Assembly: GCA_016208485.1 (NCBI GenBank)
Contig: JACQXY010000003.1
Location: forward strand, 38,842-102,841
Length of the DNA stretch: 64,000 nt
Direction: 5' to 3'
DNA from: Acidobacteriota bacterium
Lineage (GTDB): Bacteria; Actinomycetota; AC-67
The notes under the pieces are model-generated. The model made no database searches. It saw only the letters and a program-made list of their open reading frames with translations, and was not told the DNA's origin. A program made the translations under genes and the position numbers. Below, in pieces: positions 28,084 to 37,449 of this stretch (within the stretch, counting starts at the first letter, position 1; each line of letters begins with the position of its first letter).

Positions 28084-28196
28084 ACAAGACCCGAGCCCCA
28101 CAGGGCCCAGTAAAGACATACGTCCATGAATCTGTGCCATTTGCGGCAACGCCCCGCCCGTGGAGCCATGCCGGCAGGCCCGCCTCGATGACTTGG

Positions 28197-29882
28197 TCAT
28201 GGCGAGCCTCCCCCCGAGTCCGACCCGGCTAGCACCCACTCGGGCTTTGCCCGACGGCCGCGGTTCTCGATCCTGCCAGCTCGCCGAAGCTCCTGCAGGA
28301 GGTTGTTGACCTTCCGGAGCTTCTGCTGCTCGGTCAGCCGATCGGGCAGTTTCGGCACGAGGAGCTGATCGACATCCTTGCGCGTCACCGGCCCATGCTC
28401 GCGCACCAGGGCCAGGGTCAGGTCCAGGTAGTACTGCTTGTCGAAGCCCCGCTCGCGGATGTGCCGGCCCGCATCGCCCGTCGCCTTCGCGACCGGGCCG
28501 GCCACGATGAGATTCGGATAGCGGCCCTCCACCAAGCCCGCGGCTTTCAGGCGGCGATGCTCCTCCCGCCCGATCGACTGCCCCTTCTGCACCCGGTCGA
28601 GGAGCATGACCTGCCCCAGGCCGAGGTCGGCCCGCTCCATCAGGAGCCGCGTGTAGCGCTCGTCGAGGATTCGGCCGGTGAGGCTCACGGCGACCTCGTG
28701 CGGCTTGCCGAGGTCGTAGTCTGGCATCGGGAACGAGCGCCGCCGCTGCGTCTCGAACATGCGCTTGACGCCACCGCCCTGGGTGTCGATCAGGTTCAGC
28801 TCGACCATCGCGTCGGCCAGGAACGGGTTGCGGTAAAGGGCCTGCGGCGCATCCTGCCGGATCACCGTCTCGATGTCCCCCGGCAGGAAGTCGCCGACGT
28901 TGGTCACGAGCACCCGGTCCGGGAACTCGACCACGAGAATGCGCCCGTGCCGGCGGTAGTCCTGGTGCGCGATGGCGTTGTGCAGCGCCTCGCGAATCAC
29001 CCAGGGGTCGTACTGCGTGATCTCCTGGGGAAACAGCGTCCCGCTCGGCAGCGCACGCACGATGAGGTTGCGGATGCGCCTGAGCAGCCGATCGCCGGCG
29101 AGCAGGAACGGCGGCCCGAAGTGCTCGTAGTCGAGCTCGCGGTTGTCGGCGTCCTTGAGGATCCACGAGATCTTGGCCACCGCCGGCGACAGCAAGGTCG
29201 CCGACTCAGGGCGCCCGAGGACCAGGAGCGCGGTGTTCGTGACGGCTCCCTGCTTCAGGACGCGGGCCTTGTTGAGGAATGCCTGGTCATCCCAGTCGGC
29301 CACCACCTCGGCCTGGCCGGGATGCTTGACGACGAACTGCTCGCGCGCCTTGGCCACCGCATCCGGATCGAGGTCCGTCAGCGACGCTGTTGCGCACACC
29401 TCCGCCGACCAGTCGCTCCCCCGGGTCCAGAGGGCGCGCGCCTTCTCGGGATGGCTGCGCAGCTCCATCTTGCTCGAGCCCACGCGCACGTACGGCGTGC
29501 CATGGAAGCTGACCGGCTCGCCGTTCGCGGGCCCGATCTCGAACACGACGACCCGGCCGTCCGGGTGCACGACGAGGTGCACCTCGAAGCCGGTGTTCGG
29601 GCGCAGCCCGGCCGCGAGCCACGGCAGCAGACCCTGATTGCCCACGCCCTTCGTCGAGTACGGATCGAAGCGCGTGCCGACCACCGCGTGCGTCGCGTCG
29701 TCGATGCCGAACACGAGGTAGCCGCGAGGTTGGTTCGCAAGACAGGCCGAGTTCGCCAGGGCAGACAGGTACTCATCGAGCTGCTGAGACTCGAAGCGGT
29801 TGCGCTTGAACTCGAACCACTCCGTCTCCGCCGGCAGGGCGCGGAGGCGGTCGATGAGTGCGATGTGCTCGCGTTCGCTCAC
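28197..29882 (-). CDS. Schlafen/AlbA_2 domain protein with HATPase-like domain
   Basis: A 561-residue protein. The N-terminal part (about 15-140) matches the AlbA_2/Schlafen nucleic-acid-binding domain: ETEWFEFKRN, LSALANSACL, GYLVFGIDD and GTPYVRVGSSK. The middle (about 290-400) carries a GHKL ATPase-like domain of the RecG-associated type, with IREALHNAIAHQDYRRHGR and VTNVGDFLPGD. The C-terminal region looks like winged-helix segments (VTRKDVDQLLV). Such proteins often sit inside type I restriction loci; their role is unknown. It overlaps the hsdS stop by four bases. Confidence 0.8.
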   Translation of the reverse strand: MSEREHIALIDRLRALPAETEWFEFKRNRFESQQLDEYLSALANSACLANQPRGYLVFGIDDATHAVVGTRFDPYSTKGVGNQGLLPWLAAGLRPNTGFEVHLVVHPDGRVVVFEIGPANGEPVSFHGTPYVRVGSSKMELRSHPEKARALWTRGSDWSAEVCATASLTDLDPDAVAKAREQFVVKHPGQAEVVADWDDQAFLNKARVLKQGAVTNTALLVLGRPESATLLSPAVAKISWILKDADNRELDYEHFGPPFLLAGDRLLRRIRNLIVRALPSGTLFPQEITQYDPWVIREALHNAIAHQDYRRHGRILVVEFPDRVLVTNVGDFLPGDIETVIRQDAPQALYRNPFLADAMVELNLIDTQGGGVKRMFETQRRRSFPMPDYDLGKPHEVAVSLTGRILDERYTRLLMERADLGLGQVMLLDRVQKGQSIGREEHRRLKAAGLVEGRYPNLIVAGPVAKATGDAGRHIRERGFDKQYYLDLTLALVREHGPVTRKDVDQLLVPKLPDRLTEQQKLRKVNNLLQELRRAGRIENRGRRAKPEWVLAGSDSGGGSP

Positions 29883-31297
29883 GCGTCGACCTCCTCGCGG
29901 ATGGCGTCGAGGTCGTCGGCCTGGGATTCCTCGGCGTCGAGCGGTGCCTCGGCCTCATCTGCCGGCTCCGGTTCATCGGGTTCGTCCGGCAATCGCGCCG
30001 CCGCTTCGCGCACATCGAGCTTGCCGGTGACCACGTCGGCGATCAGGCGGGTGCGGTATTCGCGGAGGAGAGCGATCTGCTGACACACGCGCTGAATGCT
30101 TGCTTCGATATCGACACACATCGCTTCGATTGCGTCCGCGATCTCCACTTGCTCCCGAGGGGGTGGGTAGCAGGAAGGCATCCGCTTGAAGTCTTCCCAG
30201 TAGAGCCGATTGCGGTCCTTCACGATACCTCGTGAGAACTTGTCCACCTCGGCCATGTAGGCTGCAGTTCTGAACAAGCGCGCGAAGTACTGAGACTCCG
30301 TACCGGGAAGGGGCTTCGCGACCACGTATGCCGGACTGATCAGACCTTCGGCCGGTGCGACACCAACGGCACCCTGCCACATACGCATCATGTTGTACGC
30401 GATGTCTCTGATGGCGGCTCGTTTGTACTTCTCGCGGTCGGTCATGACTTGCTTTCGATCGGAGTTCTCGAAGTCCCGAACTCGAACACCAGTCCTGAGC
30501 GAAACCTCGAGAATCGGCAGGCCCGCAAACCCGGTCTCGTTTCGCTGAGCAAACAAGCGGCCGTTGCGCCGCACCTCCCAATGCTCCGGCACGTCCCCCA
30601 GCCACGCCACGCCGGAGCGCTTGAGGCGGACGTTGGGGTCGAGGCCGCGGGTGACGGCGCGGTGGATGGTGGCCTGCTTCTGCTCCTCCAGCAGCTTGAT
30701 CAGCTTCTGCTTGGCGCGGATGTAGCGCCGGACGCGCCGGTCCGCGTAGCCGAGGAAGCGGAGGATGGTCGCTTGTTCGGGGACGGGTGGGACCGGCATC
30801 GGCACGGTACCGAACCTGCTCGTGGAAATCTCCGAGAAGGTCGTCCCTGATGCAAGGCTCTGCAGCTCACCCTTCATCGCCTTGAGCACGTGAAAGCCGA
30901 ACAAGGGGTGCATCACCGCGCCATCGATGACCATTGCCTTGCAACCCTGATTCGTGCATAGCTCGGTTTCAGCAAGCGCGACATTCCCAACCGGAGCTCG
31001 AGACGTAACGACGATGCTCCCTGCTGGCACGAGTTCGGATGAACATGACCGCAGCCCATCGTGCGTGATGCGACGGAGTGAGTCCCTGAGTCGTTCCGCC
31101 CTGCTGACGTCAGCAGGTGTGACCCATGCGACGTCCCCATCCCAGTAGCTAGCCTCGGCGCTCGAAGGCGTCGCCCCGCCAACGATCCGACGGAATGCAT
31201 GCTTGAGTCGCCACACCTGCCAATGCTCCGGCACATCCCCCAGCCACGGCACACCCGAGTCCTTCATCGCGGGATAGGGTTTGAGGCCATCGATCAT
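29879..31297 (-). CDS. hsdS: Type I restriction-modification specificity subunit (HsdS)
   Basis: A 472-residue DNA-recognition subunit with two target-recognition domains. Each half opens with the same motif, SGVPWLGDVPEHWQVWRLK (about residue 13) and SGVAWLGDVPEHWEVRR (about 235), and each ends in a helical conserved region (EQATILRFLGYADRRVRRYI and VEIADAIEAMCVDIEASI). The target sequence cannot be predicted. The C-terminus is a long acidic tail (DEPDEPEPADEAEAPLD). The ATG at 31297 shares a base with the preceding stop (TGATG). Confidence 0.93.
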   Translation of the reverse strand: MIDGLKPYPAMKDSGVPWLGDVPEHWQVWRLKHAFRRIVGGATPSSAEASYWDGDVAWVTPADVSRAERLRDSLRRITHDGLRSCSSELVPAGSIVVTSRAPVGNVALAETELCTNQGCKAMVIDGAVMHPLFGFHVLKAMKGELQSLASGTTFSEISTSRFGTVPMPVPPVPEQATILRFLGYADRRVRRYIRAKQKLIKLLEEQKQATIHRAVTRGLDPNVRLKRSGVAWLGDVPEHWEVRRNGRLFAQRNETGFAGLPILEVSLRTGVRVRDFENSDRKQVMTDREKYKRAAIRDIAYNMMRMWQGAVGVAPAEGLISPAYVVAKPLPGTESQYFARLFRTAAYMAEVDKFSRGIVKDRNRLYWEDFKRMPSCYPPPREQVEIADAIEAMCVDIEASIQRVCQQIALLREYRTRLIADVVTGKLDVREAAARLPDEPDEPEPADEAEAPLDAEESQADDLDAIREEVDA

Positions 31298-33093
31298 CAC
31301 AGCGCCTCGAACCAAGTCTTGATCTTGAGCGCCATGAGCTTGCGGCGCTCCTCGAGGAAGTCGTCGTAGGGCGGGATCTCGCCGTCGAGCAGCGACTCGG
31401 GCAAGCCGCTCGTCCTCAGGTTGGCGCGCAGGTCGGCCGCGTCCGTGATACCGCCGTACTTCTTCTTGCCGCCGTCGCACTGCTCGGCCAGCTCCTTGAA
31501 GTACCGCTCGGGCGACTTGTCGCCGATGGCGATGTTGATCTCACTTTGGGCCAGCACGAAGTTGGCGATCTGGTTATAGCGGCCGCGCGAGAGCCCCTGC
31601 GCCTTCAAGTGCTTCTTCGGGTGAACGTGGTGCACGTCGCTGCGGTTCATCAGCAGGTCCAGCACCGTGATGTCCCGCGACAGGAATCCCTTGTCGCCGA
31701 GCTTCACCTGGGCTGCCTGGTAGCTGAGGAAATACGGGCTCTGGCCCGACGAGGTGTCCATGAGCTGCGGCAGCATCCCGGTCCAGAAGCTCTCGGGCAG
31801 CTCGTTCTCGATTACCGAGTCCGCATAGTTCGCCAGTCCGCGCGCCTCGATCTGGCGAATGTCGAAGTCGAACGCGGTTTCGGGGCTTCCGGTGTAGCGC
31901 CCGCGCAACACGGACATCGCGTACCAGCGCCTCACCAGCCGCTCGAGGTCGGCTGCCGGCATGCGCTCCGCCCGCCCGCGCAGGTAGAGGATGTACGCGA
32001 AATTGACTGCGTTCTGCCCGCCGATCAGGTCGCTGGTCACGAATCCCGCCGAGCGTAGGATCATCGTGATGCGGTCGAAGTGCGTCTTGTTGATGAAAGC
32101 GATGATGCCCCTCTTGAGCTTGCCGAACGATTCCTCGGCGATGACCTCCTCGAACTGCTTAGTCTCGAAGTTGCGGCCCGAGAGCAGCGCCACCAGATCC
32201 TGAAGCTTGCCGCGCCCGAACTCCGACGTGAACGCCACGCGCAGCATGTCGGTGTAGGTCGGGTCGTAGATGTCGTCGTTCGTGTCCTTGAGCCACCGCA
32301 TCTGCGGCAGGAACTCGGAGGCAGCGAACGACCGGTCGCCCTTCTCGATGCGCGACAGGAACTCCGGCGCCACCGCGAGGTGGCAGAAGTAGTCGATGGC
32401 CTTCCGCAGCAGGTTGCCGCCGTATGTCTCGTTAACGGCGATCTTCGACATCGCGAAATCGGCTTGCGAAAGCTCCGTGCCAGCCGAGTTCACGCGGATG
32501 AAGATCTCGGTGACGGTCTCGATGTCGAGGTCATCCGCCAGCTCGATCACGCCGACGTGGTTATTGCTGATCTTGCGGAGCTTCTCAAACACGCGCGAGA
32601 CGCGCTTGCGGTCGGCGGCGGGGTTCTTCTCGGTGTAGGTGTCAGTCAGCTCGGTGAGGCTGGCGTCGGGCGCGAAGACCGCGGCCACGTCCTCGATCCA
32701 GGCCAGGTCCTTGCGAATGGCCGGGTTGGCGACCTCGAAGCGCTCCTCCTGCGGGTGGAAGGCGATGCGGATGCGGACCGTTTCGTAGTCCTTGGTCAGC
32801 ACCTCACGGCCGAGCAGTGCCGCCATGAGCGCCGTGACCCGCTGCTGGCCGTCGATGAGGATGCGCTTGCCGACCGACGGCGTGCCGTCCTTGAGCTTCA
32901 CCGTGGGATTGCGCCAGGCGATCAGGTAGCCGACCGGGTAGCCCTGGTAGAGCGAGTCGAGCAGATTGCGGACCTTGGTCGCCTCCCAAACGAAGGGTCG
33001 CTGGATCTCGGGAACGGCGATCTCGCCGGACTTGACCCAGGTCAGGAGGGTCTCGATGGGATGCGGGGTGACGGAGTAACGCTGCGTGGACAT
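31297..33093 (-). CDS. DUF262/DUF1524-type (GmrSD-like) protein
   Basis: A 598-residue protein. The N-terminus has the DUF262 ParB/sulfiredoxin-like fold: [30 protein letters not shown] and the catalytic-type [12 protein letters not shown]. The C-terminal third carries a DUF1524 HNH-like region with [15 protein letters not shown] and [13 protein letters not shown]. Together these resemble the two halves of GmrSD, a modification-dependent restriction enzyme that uses NTP hydrolysis. It is encoded between hsdM and hsdS and is translationally coupled to both, so it is probably a defence component; activity is inferred. Confidence 0.85.
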   Translation of the reverse strand: MSTQRYSVTPHPIETLLTWVKSGEIAVPEIQRPFVWEATKVRNLLDSLYQGYPVGYLIAWRNPTVKLKDGTPSVGKRILIDGQQRVTALMAALLGREVLTKDYETVRIRIAFHPQEERFEVANPAIRKDLAWIEDVAAVFAPDASLTELTDTYTEKNPAADRKRVSRVFEKLRKISNNHVGVIELADDLDIETVTEIFIRVNSAGTELSQADFAMSKIAVNETYGGNLLRKAIDYFCHLAVAPEFLSRIEKGDRSFAASEFLPQMRWLKDTNDDIYDPTYTDMLRVAFTSEFGRGKLQDLVALLSGRNFETKQFEEVIAEESFGKLKRGIIAFINKTHFDRITMILRSAGFVTSDLIGGQNAVNFAYILYLRGRAERMPAADLERLVRRWYAMSVLRGRYTGSPETAFDFDIRQIEARGLANYADSVIENELPESFWTGMLPQLMDTSSGQSPYFLSYQAAQVKLGDKGFLSRDITVLDLLMNRSDVHHVHPKKHLKAQGLSRGRYNQIANFVLAQSEINIAIGDKSPERYFKELAEQCDGGKKKYGGITDAADLRANLRTSGLPESLLDGEIPPYDDFLEERRKLMALKIKTWFEAL

Positions 33094-33096
33094 GGG

Positions 33097-35076
33097 TCAG
33101 GCACCTCCCCCGACGATCTCGCCCAGCAGTCCTTCCGTCTCTTTCTCCAGCGCCAGGATGTCGGCGCGGATCTCCTCCAGCGTGCGCAGCGGCTGCGGCT
33201 TGTAGAAGTAGCGAGTGAAGCTGATCTCGTATCCGGTCTTGACGCTGTCCGGCACGTACCAGGCGTCGGCGGCGTTGGGCAGCACCTCGCGGCGCAGAAA
33301 GGCCTCGATGCCGCCTTCCTCGAGCAGCGGCACCTGCTCGGTGTCGCGCAGGTCCGGGTCGGGCTCGTACTCAACGACGGCGGGCTTGCCGCCGATCGTG
33401 ACCGGGAACAGGCCGCGCAGCGGGTGGGGCGCCGTGCCCTTCCTGTGGATCTTGCTGATCACTGGCGGCGCGTCGTCGGCGCGCTCTTGGCTCTCCTTCA
33501 GTGCCTTGATCTCCTTGGCGCTGTAGGCGCGCTCGGAGTCGGTTCCTTTCAAGCGCAGCGGTCGCTCGACCGTGACCTTCCGATAACCGAAGGCAGCATT
33601 GGGGAAGATCTTCGACTGCTCGGTCCCCTCGAAACCGAGAAAAGCGCCGCAGATGCGCTGGATGTCCTCATCCGACAGCTCGCAGTTCTTCTTGCCGAGG
33701 TTCTTCCGCAGGGACTTGAACCACTGCGTGGCGTCGATGAGCTGGATCTTGCCCCGCCGATGCTCCGGCTTCCGATTGGTGAGCACCCAGATGTAAGTGG
33801 CGATGCCGGTGTTGTAGAACATGTTGAGCGGCAGCGCGACGATCGCTTCGAGCCAGTCGTTCTCGACGATCCAGCGGCGGATGTTGCTCTCGCCCTGACC
33901 GGCGTCGCCGGTGAAGAGCGAGCTGCCGTTGTGCACCTCGGCGATGCGGCTGCCGAGCTTCGTGCCTTGCTTCATCTTCGACAGCATGTTCGCAAGGAAG
34001 AGCATCTGGCCGTCGCTCGAGCGCGTCAGCAGCGAGTACTCGGGGTCGCCGGCGTGCTCGATCAGGAAGCGCGGATCCTTGATGCCCCCCTTCCCGCCCA
34101 TGCGCTCGAGGTCGCTCTTCCAGCTCTTGCCGTAGGGCGGGTTGCTGAGCATGAAGTCGAACTCGCGCGAGGGGAAAGCGTCATTGGCGAGCGTCGAGTG
34201 CTCTGGCCCACCCACGATGTTGTCCGCCGCGTCACCCTCGCCCTTCAGCAGGAGGTCCGCCTTGCAGATGGCGTAGGTCTCGGCGTTGATTTCCTGGCCG
34301 AAGAGGTGGGTGGCCACCTGCTTGCCGTGCGCCTCCGCAAGCTCCTGGAGCGTGTTCTCGGCGACGGTGAGCATACCACCGGTGCCGCAGGCGCCGTCGT
34401 AGAGCAGGTAGGTGCCGGACTCGATCTCATCGGCGATCGGCAGGAAGACCAGCCTCGCCATGAGCTTCACCGCGTCGCGCGGAGTCCAGTGTTCGCCAGC
34501 CTCCTCATTGTTCTCCTCGTTGAAACGCCGGACCAGCTCCTCGAACACCGTGCCCATGCCGTGGTTGTCGAGGCCGGGGTGCTTCATCGAGCCATCGCCG
34601 TTCCGGACCGGGTTCGGGCTCAGATTGATGTCGGGCGAGAGCAGCTTCTCGATCAGCGTGCCCAGCGCATCGGCCTTGGAGAGGCGCGGGATCTGGTTGC
34701 GGAACTCGAAGTTCTCGAGGATGTCCTGCACGTTGGGCGAGAAGCCGTCGAGGTAGGCCTCGAAGTCGGCCTTGAGCTGTTGCTGGTTGGCCCGCGCCTT
34801 GAGGTCACGCAGGGTGAATTTCGAGTTGTTGTAGAAGGCTTGGCCGGCCGCCTGGCGTAGAGCTTGGTCCTGGTGGACGATCTTCGCTTTGTCGAGCGAG
34901 GCCTTCATGTCGAGCACGGCCTGCTTGGTGGGCTCCAGTACCGCGTCCAAGCGGCGAAGCACGGTCATCGGCAGGATGACGTCGCGGTACTTGCCGCGAA
35001 CGTAGAGGTCCCGCAGGACATCGTCGGCGATGCCCCAGATGAAGTTGGCGATCCAGCTCAACTGCGCGTGTTCCAT
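33097..35076 (-). CDS. hsdM: Type I restriction-modification methyltransferase (HsdM)
   Basis: A 659-residue N6-adenine DNA methyltransferase. An N-terminal helical HsdM domain (about 1-150) is followed by the SAM-binding motif LYDGACGTGGM and the catalytic NPPY motif in LSNPPYGKSW. GEHWTPRDAVKLMARL is typical of type I M subunits. A GGAG ribosome-binding site lies four bases before the ATG. It is the first gene of the restriction operon, 101 bases after a small membrane-protein gene. Confidence 0.95.
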   Translation of the reverse strand: MEHAQLSWIANFIWGIADDVLRDLYVRGKYRDVILPMTVLRRLDAVLEPTKQAVLDMKASLDKAKIVHQDQALRQAAGQAFYNNSKFTLRDLKARANQQQLKADFEAYLDGFSPNVQDILENFEFRNQIPRLSKADALGTLIEKLLSPDINLSPNPVRNGDGSMKHPGLDNHGMGTVFEELVRRFNEENNEEAGEHWTPRDAVKLMARLVFLPIADEIESGTYLLYDGACGTGGMLTVAENTLQELAEAHGKQVATHLFGQEINAETYAICKADLLLKGEGDAADNIVGGPEHSTLANDAFPSREFDFMLSNPPYGKSWKSDLERMGGKGGIKDPRFLIEHAGDPEYSLLTRSSDGQMLFLANMLSKMKQGTKLGSRIAEVHNGSSLFTGDAGQGESNIRRWIVENDWLEAIVALPLNMFYNTGIATYIWVLTNRKPEHRRGKIQLIDATQWFKSLRKNLGKKNCELSDEDIQRICGAFLGFEGTEQSKIFPNAAFGYRKVTVERPLRLKGTDSERAYSAKEIKALKESQERADDAPPVISKIHRKGTAPHPLRGLFPVTIGGKPAVVEYEPDPDLRDTEQVPLLEEGGIEAFLRREVLPNAADAWYVPDSVKTGYEISFTRYFYKPQPLRTLEEIRADILALEKETEGLLGEIVGGGA

Positions 35077-35177
35077 GTCACTCCGCGTTCATCGGGAGGC
35101 CTAGCGACGTCCCGGCGGCTGAGCAGCCGGGGGCGCGCAGCGCGCGAGCGGCCTGCTCCAGCCTCAAGTTGTGCGGC

Positions 35178-35627
35178 TTAGCTCGACACAGCATGCCTAA
35201 ACTCCTGCGGCACGAGACGGCGTCTTCTGCGAAATCGGTTCCAGCCGAGATCATCCCGCATGGTCGCGACGAGAGTTCCTAAGGCCTCTTCCTTCGTCGG
35301 GCGGCTGGCGTCCAATCCCGACGAACCCTCAACAGATGGCGCACGCTCCTGCCCAGAGACACCCGCTAACAGCGCGTCAAGGAACTCGTTGGCGGCGCGA
35401 ACGACTTCCGCGGGTGCGTAAAGCCATGCCAATCGCACTTGATTCAAGAACTCATTCTTCAGACCTGGGTCCTGAGCCGAGACATAGAACCCGCGCGCTG
35501 AAAGGAGCAAGGCGCGGTAGTTCTCTTCGCGACGTCGGTCCCTATCGGATCGACGCTTGCCGACCTCATTCAGAAGCCATGCGATAACTGCGGCGACGAG
35601 AGGAACCGTGACCTGCCAAAGCTCCAA
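35178..35627 (-). CDS. Small membrane-anchored protein of unknown function
   Basis: A 149-residue protein beginning LELWQVTVPLVAAVIAWLL, a single membrane helix, followed by a charged stretch (NEVGKRRSDRDRRREENYR) and a helical cytoplasmic region with RLAWLYAPAEVVRAANEFLD. I chose the TTG at 35627 because a GGGGAGG site lies six bases upstream; a TTG 17 codons earlier is possible. Proteins with one N-terminal helix and this type of body are common beside defence loci, but I do not recognise a named family. Confidence 0.6.
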   Translation of the reverse strand: MELWQVTVPLVAAVIAWLLNEVGKRRSDRDRRREENYRALLLSARGFYVSAQDPGLKNEFLNQVRLAWLYAPAEVVRAANEFLDALLAGVSGQERAPSVEGSSGLDASRPTKEEALGTLVATMRDDLGWNRFRRRRRLVPQEFRHAVSS

Positions 35628-35935
35628 CTGATGCCTCCCCACAGACCTGCGTTGCCGTTTCTCTTTCGGTCCGTTCAACTCCTGCTTAGACGGACCTGGC
35701 TAAGCCCGCGCGCCACGCGGGTCAAGGCCAGCGCGCGGAACCGGCTCCCGCTGCCGGGATGCGCGCAGACCTGGGGCTTCGACCGCTGCATTCGGTCCGC
35801 CTTCCGGGCGGGACTAGGCCGCACCGCTGGTCAGTATATGCCCCGGTTGTGGAGAATCCAGCGTCCATCGGTTCAGGGTGGGCGCGGTCGAGAGGGCTTC
35901 GGATCCCGTGGCCGCCTCGGTTAAGGACGAGGGCT

Positions 35936-36574
35936 TCACTCGTCCATCAGGACCGCGCGCGCCGGAGCGCCGTCCCCGCCGGCCACCTTCAGCGGCAAGC
36001 AGAGGAGCGTGTAGGAGCCAGGCTCGACCCCCGAGAGATCGAGGCCCTCCAGGATCACGATTCCCGCGGAGAGAAGGGCCACGTGCACCGGGTGGCCGGG
36101 CGCGCCGGCGCGCTCGATCGACAGGAAATCTGTGCCGACGAGCCGGATCCCGCGCGCGAGGACCCACCGCGCGCCCTCGGGGGAGAGCGCGACGTAGGAG
36201 TCGGGGAACCGCGCCGGCCGGCGCCCCCAGATCTCGGAGTTGTCAGTCCGGAAGAGCAGGCGCTCGGTGCCCTCAGGCAGCGCGAGCCGCTCGAGGTCCT
36301 CCGGACCGATCGCGCCGGAGACCCCGCGGAGGTCGGCGACCACCGCCGGGCCGACGAGCGCGTCGAGCGGGATCGCGTCCACGGCCGGCGCGCCCTCGAT
36401 GAAGTGGCAGGGCGGGTCCACGTGCGTGCCGGTGTGGGATCCGAGCCGCAGGAGCGAGACGTTCGCCACGTCGCCGCGCGCGATCCGGTGCGCCGGCTCC
36501 ACCGAGACCGGCGGGTCGTTCGGCCAGACCATCATCTCGGGGGAGATCTCGAGCGACACGTCGATCAGCTTCAC
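35936..36574 (-). CDS. Cyclase-family hydrolase (kynurenine formamidase-like)
   Basis: A 212-residue metal-dependent hydrolase of PF04199. The zinc/manganese-binding signature SHTGTHVDPPCHF (about residues 46-58) is intact, and a late His in APGHPVHVALL (about 159-169) fits the family. Members hydrolyse amide, lactam or similar bonds (for example kynurenine formamidase). Here it is translationally coupled to gnd (GTGA overlap) at the end of a zwf-pgi-gnd operon, the place where a 6-phosphogluconolactonase gene might be expected. The substrate is unknown. Confidence 0.8.
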   Translation of the reverse strand: MKLIDVSLEISPEMMVWPNDPPVSVEPAHRIARGDVANVSLLRLGSHTGTHVDPPCHFIEGAPAVDAIPLDALVGPAVVADLRGVSGAIGPEDLERLALPEGTERLLFRTDNSEIWGRRPARFPDSYVALSPEGARWVLARGIRLVGTDFLSIERAGAPGHPVHVALLSAGIVILEGLDLSGVEPGSYTLLCLPLKVAGGDGAPARAVLMDE

Positions 36575-37449
36575 TTGTCTTCCTTCACCTGGTGCCCGCC
36601 GAACTCGCGGCGCAGCGCCGCGACGAGCTTCATCGCGAAGGAGTCCTCGCGGCGCGAGTCGAAGCGCGCGAACAGCGCGGCCGCGGTCGCCGGCGCCGGG
36701 ACTCCCTCCTCGATCGCCTCCAGAACGGTCCAGCGCCCCTCGCCGGTGTCCTCCACCCACCCGCGCACCCGCTCGAGCCCGGGGTCGTCGGCGAGCGCGC
36801 GCGCCGCGAGATCGAGGAGCCAGGAGCGCACGACCGATCCGTGGCGCCACAGCTCGGCGATCGCGGCGAGGTCCAGATCCGGGAACTCCTTCGATCCGCG
36901 CAGCACGTCGAAGCCCTCGGCGTAGGCCTGGAGCAGCCCGTACTCGATCCCGTTGTGGACCATCTTGACGAAGTGGCCCGCGCCCGGCGGACCGGCGCGG
37001 ACGTATCCGGCCTCCGGCGCGAGCGTCGAGAGAGCCGGCTCGATCCGACGGAAGGCCTCCTCGGTCCCGCCGACCATCAGGCAGTACCCCTCCTCGAGCC
37101 CCCACACGCCGCCCGAGGTCCCCGCGTCGCAGAAGAGCAGACCGCGCGCCGCAAGATCTCGTGCGCGCCGCATCGAGTCGCGGAAGTTGGAGTTCCCTCC
37201 GTCCACCACGAGGTCGCCGGGGCCGAGAAGTCCCGCCAGCGCCCCGAGCGTCTCCTCGACCGCGGGCCCGGCCGGGACCATGAGCCAGACGGCGCGCGGC
37301 GCCGGCAGCCGCGCGACGAGGGTCCCCAGCGAGGAGACCTGTCCGAGCGAGGGATCGCGGTCGAAGCCGACGACTTCGTGGCCGCCGCGCCGGAGGCGCT
37401 CGGCCATCGCGGCCCCCATCCTCCCGAGCCCGACCATCCCGAGCTTCAC
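36571..37449 (-). CDS. gnd: 6-phosphogluconate dehydrogenase, short (decarboxylating) type
   Basis: A 292-residue oxidoreductase that converts 6-phosphogluconate to ribulose 5-phosphate with release of CO2. The N-terminal Rossmann motif GMVGLGRMGAAMAERL, DGGNSNFRDS, the GTSGGVWGLEEGYCLMVGG substrate segment and the HFVKMVHNGIEYG catalytic Lys region are present. The length (about 300 rather than 470) marks the short, usually NAD-preferring subgroup. GTG start overlapping the pgi stop. Confidence 0.92.
   Translation of the reverse strand: MKLGMVGLGRMGAAMAERLRRGGHEVVGFDRDPSLGQVSSLGTLVARLPAPRAVWLMVPAGPAVEETLGALAGLLGPGDLVVDGGNSNFRDSMRRARDLAARGLLFCDAGTSGGVWGLEEGYCLMVGGTEEAFRRIEPALSTLAPEAGYVRAGPPGAGHFVKMVHNGIEYGLLQAYAEGFDVLRGSKEFPDLDLAAIAELWRHGSVVRSWLLDLAARALADDPGLERVRGWVEDTGEGRWTVLEAIEEGVPAPATAAALFARFDSRREDSFAMKLVAALRREFGGHQVKEDK

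Noticed and set aside
27836..28196. Coding sequence with repeated SKG and ALDG peptides between the Schlafen-like gene and hsdR
   Set aside because: The frame is only open because it runs in from the neighbouring gene; there is no start with a ribosome-binding site and no family resemblance. Treated as noncoding repeats.
32080..34860. A 926-codon plus-strand open frame antisense to the DUF262 and hsdM genes
   Set aside because: Same high-GC antisense artefact; both minus-strand genes have full family motifs and start/stop coupling.
35679..35935. tRNA gene or attachment site between the defence island and the zwf operon
   Set aside because: No cloverleaf or TTC-loop sequence could be found on either strand and no flanking direct repeat matches the other end of the island.
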